Source: Ectopseudomonas mendocina (GTDB lineage: Bacteria > Pseudomonadota > Gammaproteobacteria > Pseudomonadales > Pseudomonadaceae). From it: a stretch of 64,000 nucleotides of DNA. The stretch lies in the NCBI RefSeq assembly GCF_007049795.1, contig NZ_SCFY01000017.1:62001-126000 (forward strand), given 5' to 3'. This document shows positions 16,262-22,589 of this stretch, one piece after another. The stretch's first letter is position 1. Every line of letters begins with the position of its first letter. Under the pieces are notes generated by a model. The model was not told the DNA's origin and did not search any database. It worked only from the letters and a program-made list of their open reading frames with translations. A program made the position numbers and the translations under genes.

Positions 16262-18280
16262 ATGAGATTGCGTCAGCGCCTCGAAAACCTGCCGGTTGGC
16301 CGCAAACTGCTTGCCGCGCTGCTGGTGCTGCTCGCCGCGGTGATGCTGGTGGCCAACCTGGCGTTCATCAGCGCAGCCTACTGGATCACCCAGGAGAGCA
16401 TGGCGCCACAGGCCCTGCACACTCTGGGTCGACTCATCGCCAGTCCGACACTGAGCAAGGAGGCCCTGCACTCATCAGCCTCGGCCGAGGCGGTGCTCAA
16501 GCGCCTGGACGATTATGCGCCGCTGCGTGCAGCGGTCATCTATGACAGCAACGGCAACAGCCTGGCACAACTGCAGCGAGGGGAAAAACTGCAGCTGCCA
16601 CAACAGCTCAGCCAGCTGCAGAACTGGCGTGACACCGCCTTTCGCACCAACCTGCTGGTTGACCTGCCGCACCCCAGCGGTCGCCCCGGAGCGCTGCTGC
16701 TGGTCGCGTCCAGCGAGCTGCCCAGTGTCTTCTATACCGGCACCCTGACCGCCAGCCTGGTAATCCTGGCGTTCAGTGTGCTGCTCTGGCTGCTGGTGGC
16801 CAAACAGATCAAACGCCTGGTAACCAAGCCCATCCGCCGCCTGGAGGAACTGTCCCGCCAGGTTACCCGCGAAGAAAACTATGCGCTGCGCGCCAACCGC
16901 GGTCACCACGATGAAATCGGTAGCCTGGCCGACGCCTTCAATACCATGCTGATGCGCATGGAAGCGCGTGAACAGCAACTCAAACGCGCGCGCGACGACG
17001 CCCAGCAGGCCTTTGACCAGGCACAGAGCCTGGCCGAGGAAACCCGCCACTCCAACCGCAAGCTGGAGCTGGAAGTCCAGGTGCGCAGCAAGATCGAGAA
17101 GAAGCTCACCGGCTTCCAGAATTACCTCAACAGCATCATCGACTCCATGCCTTCGGCGCTGATTGCCCTCGACGAGCAGCTGTACGTAACGCAGTGGAAT
17201 CAGGAGGCCAGCACGCTATCCGGCACGCGCCTGGAAGAGGCTCTGAACCAGCCAGTGTTCCTCGCCTTTCCACCACTCAAGCCGTTCCTCCCCCAACTCA
17301 AGCGCACCGCCGAACAGCACAGGGTGGAAAAAATCGAGCGCGTGACCTGGCACAAGGACGAAGAGCCCCATCACTACGCCCTGACCTTCTACCCACTGAT
17401 GGGTGGTGCCGGGCGCGGTGTGGTGATCCGCATCGACGACATCACCCAGCGCCTGGCTCTCGAAGAAATGATGGTGCAGTCGGAAAAGATGCTCTCGGTC
17501 GGCGGCCTGGCCGCAGGCATGGCACACGAGATCAACAACCCGCTCGGCGCCATCCTGCACAACGTGCAGAACATTCGCCGACGTCTGTCACCGGACCTGG
17601 AGAAGAATCTCGAACAGGCCGAACAGGCGGGTGTCAGCCTGGCCGCCATCCAGCACTACATGGAAGCGCGCGAGATACCGCGCCTGCTCGACGGTATCCA
17701 GCAGGCCGGCCAGCGCGCCGCCAAGATCGTCAGCCACATGCTCAGCTTCAGCCGACGCAGTGACCGCCAGCTCTCGCCCTGCGATCTGCCAGCGCTGATC
17801 GACCAGGCGTTGGAGATCGCCGGCAATGACTTCGACCTGGCCGACAGCTTCGATTTCAAGACGCTGGAAATCGTGCGCCAGTTCGACCCGCTGCTGGGGC
17901 CGGTAGCCGGTACCGCCAACGAACTGGAACAGGTGCTGCTCAACCTGTTGAAAAATGCCGCCCAGGCCATCCACCAGCGCGACGAAGAGGCCGAGCCCGG
18001 CCGCATCATCCTGCGCACCCGACAAGCCGGCAACTGGGCAGAAGTGCAGGTGGAAGACAACGGCACGGGCATGAGCGAAGCCGTGCGCAAGCGCATCTTC
18101 GAACCCTTCTTCACCACCAAGGAGGTTGGCCAGGGCACCGGACTCGGCCTGGCGGTCTCCTATTTCATCGTCACCAACAACCACAAAGGGCAAATGGAGG
18201 TGCACTCCACGCCGGGCCAGGGCACCTGTTTCACCCTGCGCCTGCCACTGGCTTCGCTGCCCGAGCACACAGGACTCTGA
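16262..18280 (+). CDS. Membrane sensor histidine kinase (HAMP-PAS-HisKA-HATPase)
   Basis: This 672-residue sensor kinase has a first membrane helix at residues about 18-42 and a periplasmic sensing region of about 115 residues. The second helix is at about 158-180. A HAMP domain (to about 235), a coiled coil and a PAS domain (about 275-390) follow. The phospho-acceptor is H422 in AAGMAHEINNPLGAILHN. ATP-site boxes include an NLLKNAAQA N-box, DNGTGMS and GQGTGLGLA. From memory this matches PA4398 of P. aeruginosa, which has been linked to motility. No complete output regulator is adjacent. The receiver protein two genes upstream is the nearest candidate. Confidence 0.92.
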   Translation: MRLRQRLENLPVGRKLLAALLVLLAAVMLVANLAFISAAYWITQESMAPQALHTLGRLIASPTLSKEALHSSASAEAVLKRLDDYAPLRAAVIYDSNGNSLAQLQRGEKLQLPQQLSQLQNWRDTAFRTNLLVDLPHPSGRPGALLLVASSELPSVFYTGTLTASLVILAFSVLLWLLVAKQIKRLVTKPIRRLEELSRQVTREENYALRANRGHHDEIGSLADAFNTMLMRMEAREQQLKRARDDAQQAFDQAQSLAEETRHSNRKLELEVQVRSKIEKKLTGFQNYLNSIIDSMPSALIALDEQLYVTQWNQEASTLSGTRLEEALNQPVFLAFPPLKPFLPQLKRTAEQHRVEKIERVTWHKDEEPHHYALTFYPLMGGAGRGVVIRIDDITQRLALEEMMVQSEKMLSVGGLAAGMAHEINNPLGAILHNVQNIRRRLSPDLEKNLEQAEQAGVSLAAIQHYMEAREIPRLLDGIQQAGQRAAKIVSHMLSFSRRSDRQLSPCDLPALIDQALEIAGNDFDLADSFDFKTLEIVRQFDPLLGPVAGTANELEQVLLNLLKNAAQAIHQRDEEAEPGRIILRTRQAGNWAEVQVEDNGTGMSEAVRKRIFEPFFTTKEVGQGTGLGLAVSYFIVTNNHKGQMEVHSTPGQGTCFTLRLPLASLPEHTGL

Positions 18281-18283
18281 ACC

Positions 18284-18859
18284 ATGGGCTTTCGCCTTTC
18301 GAAGATCTACACCCGCACCGGCGACAAGGGTGAAACCGGTCTGGCCGACGGCCGCCGGGTCGGCAAGGACCACCCACGTATCGAGGCCATCGGCGAGCTG
18401 GACACACTCAACAGTCAGCTCGGCCTGCTACTCGCCGAACTCGATGAGGCGGCCACGACCTGGCCAGGGCTCAAGGAAATCAGCGAAGTGCTGAGCTCCT
18501 GCCAGCACCGCCTGTTCGACCTCGGTGGCGAACTGGCGATGCCCGAGTATCAGGCACTGCAACAGGGGGAAGTGCAGCGCCTGGAGGCAGCCATCGACAG
18601 CTGGAACGAAGAGGTCGGGCCTCTTGAGAACTTCATCCTGCCTGGCGGCTCGAGGCTGATCGCCCAGGCCCACGTGTGCCGCAGTCTCGCGCGCAGCAGT
18701 GAGCGCCGCTGCCAACACCTCAATGCCGTCGAGCCGCTACGCGCCGAGGGCCTGGCCTACGTGAATCGCCTCTCTGATCTGCTGTTCGTCGCCGCCCGCC
18801 TGATCGCCAAGCGCCAGGGCATTGCCGAAGTTCTGTGGAAAGCTGCAGACAAGCCGTAA
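18284..18859 (+). CDS. PduO-type cob(I)alamin adenosyltransferase
   Basis: This 191-residue ATP:corrinoid adenosyltransferase makes adenosylcobalamin. The N-terminal ATP-binding motif YTRTGDKGETGLADG and the C-terminal YVNRLSDLLFVAARLIAK are diagnostic of the PduO/EutT-like ATR family. ARSSERRC (the conserved Arg pair) lies in between. Its ATG comes three bases after the kinase stop codon, so it is probably in the same transcript. No other cobalamin genes are nearby. The natural role may be salvage or cofactor repair. Confidence 0.93.
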   Translation: MGFRLSKIYTRTGDKGETGLADGRRVGKDHPRIEAIGELDTLNSQLGLLLAELDEAATTWPGLKEISEVLSSCQHRLFDLGGELAMPEYQALQQGEVQRLEAAIDSWNEEVGPLENFILPGGSRLIAQAHVCRSLARSSERRCQHLNAVEPLRAEGLAYVNRLSDLLFVAARLIAKRQGIAEVLWKAADKP

Positions 18860-18885
18860 ATCGCGACCTCACATGTAGACGGAGG

Positions 18886-18967
18886 GTAGGAGCGAGGGGG
18901 ACTCCTAGTTCTCTAATCACGAAGCTTCTTAGACTCGCCGATGTTCGCGAGCAGAGCTCGCTCCTAC
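18886..18967. repeat. REP pair (BIME), left of RAYT, first arm decayed
   Basis: The right arm (18944-18967) is a perfect copy of the 24-base REP, starting TTCGCGAGCAGAGC and ending CTCCTAC. The inverted left arm keeps GTAGGAGCGAG and then diverges, although the middle CGAAGCTTCTTA is again shared with the right-hand BIME. The last bases hold the RAYT stop codon. Confidence 0.88.
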
Positions 18968-19419
18968 AGAAATACGGCGTCCCACAACGGATAATCGGCG
19001 AGTTGCTTTACCAAACCGGCCCGCAAAGGGTTGGCGACGATATACCGAGCGAAATCACGTACGTCATCCTCTCGGCGTAAAGCCCGGTCGTGGTAGCCGG
19101 ATTGCCAGACCCTACCGCTCCGCTGCAAGCGTTGGTTGATTGTCTTGGCACTACGCGACTTTACCTGCCGCAATAACCTCTCCAAGTCGCACTGTCCTAG
19201 TTGAAACAACCAGTGAAAGTGATCCGGCATAACAACCCAACACAACGAGGTGACGAGGCCTTGCGCCTCAGCGAGGCGTAATTCGTCGATCAGAAGCCGC
19301 CCCACGAAAAAGTCGTGAAACAAAGCTTTTCGACAGTGGGTAACGGCTGTAATCGCATAGATGCGGCCAGGCTCAGAAAAGCGACCGTTTCGCAGATGAG
19401 ACGTATGGTAATGGGGCAT
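18964..19419 (-). CDS. REP-associated tyrosine transposase (RAYT, TnpA-REP)
   Basis: This 151-residue Y1 HUH-family protein is of the kind that processes single-stranded REP sequences and is thought to spread them. The HUH metal site is MPDHFHWLF (H67, H69). The family segment SGRVWQSGYHDRALRRE precedes catalytic Y126 in ARYIVANPLRAGLV. AGGAGG upstream supports the ATG at 19419. The gene is flanked on both sides by REP pairs of one family, the classic RAYT/BIME unit. Its TAG stop lies within the left REP. All key residues are present, so it is likely active or recently active. Confidence 0.93.
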   Translation of the reverse strand: MPHYHTSHLRNGRFSEPGRIYAITAVTHCRKALFHDFFVGRLLIDELRLAEAQGLVTSLCWVVMPDHFHWLFQLGQCDLERLLRQVKSRSAKTINQRLQRSGRVWQSGYHDRALRREDDVRDFARYIVANPLRAGLVKQLADYPLWDAVFL

Positions 19420-19458
19420 TCCTTGCCTCCTGTTTGCATGCTACCTCAGGTATAGATC

Positions 19459-19527
19459 GTAGGAGCGAGCTCTGCTCGCGAAGCTTCTTAACCCTCTCCA
19501 ATGTTCGCGAGCAGAGCTCGCTCCTAC
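19459..19527. repeat. REP pair (BIME), right of RAYT, intact
   Basis: Two 24-base REP copies face each other (19459-19482 and 19504-19527). They are perfect inverse complements: GTAGGAGCGAGCTC... and ...GAGCTCGCTCCTAC. The linker carries AAGCTTCTTA. The final CTCCTAC supplies the TAG stop codon of the Nudix-ThiE gene. Confidence 0.93.
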
Positions 19528-20471
19528 ACCCCATTGGCCGGCCAGAACGCGCGGATACCGGCCACACCCTGGGCGCCAATCTGCCAGGCGCGCTCGATAT
19601 CGGCCGGGCCGACACCGCCCAACAGGTAAGCCGGCAGGTTGAAATGGGTCAGCATCTCGCTTGCTGCCTCCCAACCCAGCGGCAGTGCTTCGGGATGCGT
19701 TGCGGTCGCCTGCAGCGGCGACAGGGTGACGAAATCAACACCCATCTGCGCTGCCAACGCCAGCTCCTCGGCACTGTGGCAGGACGCTGCCAGCCAGCGA
19801 TGCTCCGGGAAAGGCCGGCCGCCAGCGGCATGCTTGCGCAGCTGCTCGGCAGTCAGGTGCCAGCCTGCCGCCGGAAAGTCGCCCAGCCATTCCAGCGGTC
19901 CCTTGAGCATCAGTTGCGCCTTGCCGGCGCACAGGCCCTGCACGTCGACTGCCAGGTCGCGGTACTGCGGATCGAACATGTTCGGCGCGCGCAACTGAAT
20001 CAACCGTACTCCCTGCGCCAGAGCACTGCGGATGCCGGCGAGCAGCTCGCTCGGTTCCAGGCCGTCTGGGGTGATCAGGTAACGATCAGGCAACCTCGCG
20101 GCGGCGACGATGGGCTTGTTGGCAGCGGGAAACTCGTACTCCAGCAGTTGCTGCTCGCTGACCCAGGCCAGCGGCTGGCCTTCTGCGCCATGCGGCTCAC
20201 CGCTGAAGGTCGAGACTTCCCAGACGTCCAGCAACACCTGCTTGTCCGGGTAATCGTGGCGAATCTGAATCAGCGCACGCGCCGCTTGCGGACGGATGCC
20301 AAGCTCTTCCTGCAACTCACGGTCGAGGGCGACGCGCACTGCCTCGCCCTCTTCCACCTTGCCGCCGGGAAACTCCCACAGACCACCCTGGTGCTTATCC
20401 TGCGGGCGCTTGGCAATCAGGATGCCATCGACACCCCGAATCACCGCTGCGGCGACATGAACACGCTTCAC
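19524..20471 (-). CDS. Nudix (MutT-like) hydrolase fused to a ThiE/TenI-like domain
   Basis: This is a 315-residue two-domain protein. Residues 1-130 are a MutT-type Nudix hydrolase with the box GGKVEEGEAVRVALDRELQEELG. MutT enzymes remove 8-oxo-dGTP from the nucleotide pool. Residues about 140-315 form a TIM barrel like thiamine-phosphate synthase (IQLRAP, SCHSAEEL, VDFVTLSPLQATATHP, LGGVGPADIERA). The usual Lys after the T-x-T motif is His-Pro, so classical ThiE activity is doubtful. The GTG start follows AGGAGGTGA and overlaps the GST stop as GTGA. This fusion is known from Pseudomonas (recalled as PA4400). Confidence 0.88.
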   Translation of the reverse strand: MKRVHVAAAVIRGVDGILIAKRPQDKHQGGLWEFPGGKVEEGEAVRVALDRELQEELGIRPQAARALIQIRHDYPDKQVLLDVWEVSTFSGEPHGAEGQPLAWVSEQQLLEYEFPAANKPIVAAARLPDRYLITPDGLEPSELLAGIRSALAQGVRLIQLRAPNMFDPQYRDLAVDVQGLCAGKAQLMLKGPLEWLGDFPAAGWHLTAEQLRKHAAGGRPFPEHRWLAASCHSAEELALAAQMGVDFVTLSPLQATATHPEALPLGWEAASEMLTHFNLPAYLLGGVGPADIERAWQIGAQGVAGIRAFWPANGV

Positions 20472-21100
20472 CCCTTCACCTCCTGCAATGCTGCCTGATA
20501 CCAGCGTTGGAACGCCGGCCAACGATAGATGGTTTCGACATAGGCCGCTGCCGCTGTCGGTAGCGCCACACGATAGCTGCGCAGTCGCGCGGCGACCGGC
20601 GCGTAGAAGGCATCGGCGATGCTGGCCTGGCCGAACAGATAGTTACCGGTACTGGCGTAACGCTCACGGCAGCCAGCCCAGATCGCGCAGATGCGATCGA
20701 TATCGGCCTGCGCCTCGTCAGGCAGTTCGGCCAGCGCCTTGTCCCGCGCCAGGTCCATCGGCAGATGACTGCGCAGCGCCGTGAAGCCGCTGTGCATCTC
20801 CGCACAGATACTGCGCGCCAGCGTGCGAGCCTGCTGCTCCTGCGGCCACAGCTGCGCTTCTGGATAGCATTCGGCCAGGTACTCGGCAATCGCCAGGGAG
20901 TCCCACACCGCACCCTGCTCGGTCAGCAGAACCGGCACCTTGCCGGTGGGCGAATAGCGCAACAGTTGTGCGCGACTGTCTGGCTGAAACAAACGCACCC
21001 GCAGCTCTTCGCAGTCGGCACCGGCCAGATCGACCGCCAGCGCCGCACGCAGAGACCAGGAGGAATAGTTCTTGTCGCCAATCACCAGTTGCAGTGCCAT
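20468..21100 (-). CDS. Glutathione S-transferase family protein
   Basis: This 210-residue cytosolic GST-fold protein begins MALQLVIGDKNYSSWSLRAA. That is a thioredoxin-like N-terminal domain with the glutathione-binding TGKVPVLLTEQGAVWDSLAI segment. The all-helical C-terminal domain contains LFGQASIADAFYAPV. The YSSWSLR motif resembles the group that includes yfcF-like and zeta-type bacterial GSTs. The substrate cannot be told. Its end overlaps the start of the Nudix-ThiE gene by four bases, so the two are translated together. Confidence 0.9.
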   Translation of the reverse strand: MALQLVIGDKNYSSWSLRAALAVDLAGADCEELRVRLFQPDSRAQLLRYSPTGKVPVLLTEQGAVWDSLAIAEYLAECYPEAQLWPQEQQARTLARSICAEMHSGFTALRSHLPMDLARDKALAELPDEAQADIDRICAIWAGCRERYASTGNYLFGQASIADAFYAPVAARLRSYRVALPTAAAAYVETIYRWPAFQRWYQAALQEVKG

Positions 21101-21176
21101 CTCGCGTGTCCTCGCCTACGTTCCTGGAAATACCCCGAAGTCGATCGACGTTAAAAGCCCGCCCCCCGAATAGCAA

Positions 21177-21212
21177 ATTCCCGCGCGTCATGGGATCATG
21201 AGGCGCGGGAAT
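21177..21212 (-). terminator. Inverted repeat downstream of argJ
   Basis: ATTCCCGCGC / GCGCGGGAAT arms are separated by 16 bases. On the minus strand the stem is followed by TTTGCTATT, a weak U run. It may terminate argJ before the GST-Nudix pair; the long loop makes this uncertain. Confidence 0.4.
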
Positions 21213-21231
21213 AATGGACGGCCGGGACTGA

Positions 21232-22449
21232 TCAGGTGCGGTATTCGGCGTTGATCTTGACGTACTCGTGGGACAGGTCGGTGGTCCAGATGGTCTCGCT
21301 GCAGCTGCCGCGACCCAGCTCGATACGGATGGTGATCTCCTCACGCGCCATCACCGCTGCGCCCTGCTCTTCGGTATAGGTGGTCGCACGGCAACCCTTG
21401 CTGGCGATGCAGACTTCGCCGAGGAAAACGTCGATCTTGCTCACATCCAGTTGCGGTACGCCGGCATAGCCGACAGCAGCGAGGATACGCCCCCAGTTGG
21501 GATCGGAGGCGAACAGCGCGGTCTTGATCAGCGGCGAATGAGCCACGGCATAAGCCACGTCCAGGCACTCCTGATGAGTGCCACCGCCGTTGACCTGCAC
21601 GGTGACGAACTTGGTCGCACCTTCACCGTCACGGACGATGGCCTGCGCCACTTCCATGAACACTTCGAACACCGCCTGCTTGAGCTTGGCGAACAGCTCA
21701 CCGGAGGCGTCACTGATCTCAGGCAGTGCGGCCTGGCCGGTGGCGATCAGCATGCAGCAATCGTTGGTGGAGGTGTCACCGTCGATGGTGATGCGGTTGA
21801 ACGACTTGTTCGCCGCATCGCGCACCAGATCCTGCAGCACGCCCTGCGCGACCTTTGCGTCGGTGGCGATGTAGCCAAGCATGGTGGCCATGTTCGGCCG
21901 GATCATGCCGGCGCCCTTGGAGATGCCGGTCACGGTGATGGTCACGCCGTCGTGCTGAAACTGACGGCTGGCGCCCTTGGGCAGGGTGTCGGTGGTCATG
22001 ATGCCGGTGGCGGCCGCTTCCCAGTTGTCGGCCTTGAGATCATCCAGCGCGGCCTGCAGCGCGGATTCGATCTTCTCCACCGGCAGCGGCTCGCCGATCA
22101 CACCGGTGGAGAATGGCAGTACGGCGCTTTCGGCAACACCGGTCAGCTCAGCCAGGCGCGCGCAGGAGCGACGCGCACGGGCCAGGCCATCGGCGCCGGT
22201 ACCCGCGTTGGCATTGCCGGTATTGGTCAGCAGGTAACGCACTTCGCCACCCAGGCGCTCGCGCGTGATCAGCACAGGTGCCGCGCAGAAGGCGTTGGTG
22301 GTGGTCACCCCGGCGATACGCGAGCCTTCGGCACAGCGCATCACCACCACATCCTTACGCCCAGGACGCTTGATGCCGGCCGAGGCGATACCGAGCTCGA
22401 AACCAGGAACCGGGTGCAGGGTAGACAGCGGGCCAAGACCAACAGCCAT
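21232..22449 (-). CDS. argJ: Glutamate N-acetyltransferase / amino-acid acetyltransferase ArgJ
   Basis: This 405-residue enzyme of arginine synthesis recycles the acetyl group from N-acetylornithine to glutamate and can also use acetyl-CoA. It is an N-terminal-nucleophile protein. The self-cleavage site lies in KGAGMIRPNMATMLGYIATDA, with Thr of the ATML motif becoming the N-terminus of the beta chain. Both the alpha segment (MAVGLGPLSTLHPVPGFELG) and the C-terminus (INAEYRT) are canonical. It sits between secA and the GST gene on the same strand, but separate hairpins suggest its own transcript. Confidence 0.96.
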   Translation of the reverse strand: MAVGLGPLSTLHPVPGFELGIASAGIKRPGRKDVVVMRCAEGSRIAGVTTTNAFCAAPVLITRERLGGEVRYLLTNTGNANAGTGADGLARARRSCARLAELTGVAESAVLPFSTGVIGEPLPVEKIESALQAALDDLKADNWEAAATGIMTTDTLPKGASRQFQHDGVTITVTGISKGAGMIRPNMATMLGYIATDAKVAQGVLQDLVRDAANKSFNRITIDGDTSTNDCCMLIATGQAALPEISDASGELFAKLKQAVFEVFMEVAQAIVRDGEGATKFVTVQVNGGGTHQECLDVAYAVAHSPLIKTALFASDPNWGRILAAVGYAGVPQLDVSKIDVFLGEVCIASKGCRATTYTEEQGAAVMAREEITIRIELGRGSCSETIWTTDLSHEYVKINAEYRT

Positions 22450-22502
22450 GAGATGCGCTCCTTCAGATATACGGTGATCGCTTCGGCGACCGAATGAGAT
22501 GG

Positions 22503-22538
22503 TAAAACGCCGCGAGCGGCTGGGCCGTTCGCGGCGTT
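22503..22538 (-). terminator. secA intrinsic terminator
   Basis: On the minus strand a CGCCGCGAACGGC / GCCGCTCGCGGCG stem with a CCA loop is followed by TTTTACC. It lies about 50 bases after the secA stop codon. Confidence 0.88.
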
Positions 22539-22589
22539 GTCAGGGCGCTGGCAGCATAGCCGAAGCGCCCGCCACTGCAAGCGGTCCGA

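Noticed and set aside
18886..19527. Possible CRISPR-like array from repeated palindromes
   Set aside because: There are only paired REP arms with no regular spacers or cas genes, and the RAYT gene explains them.
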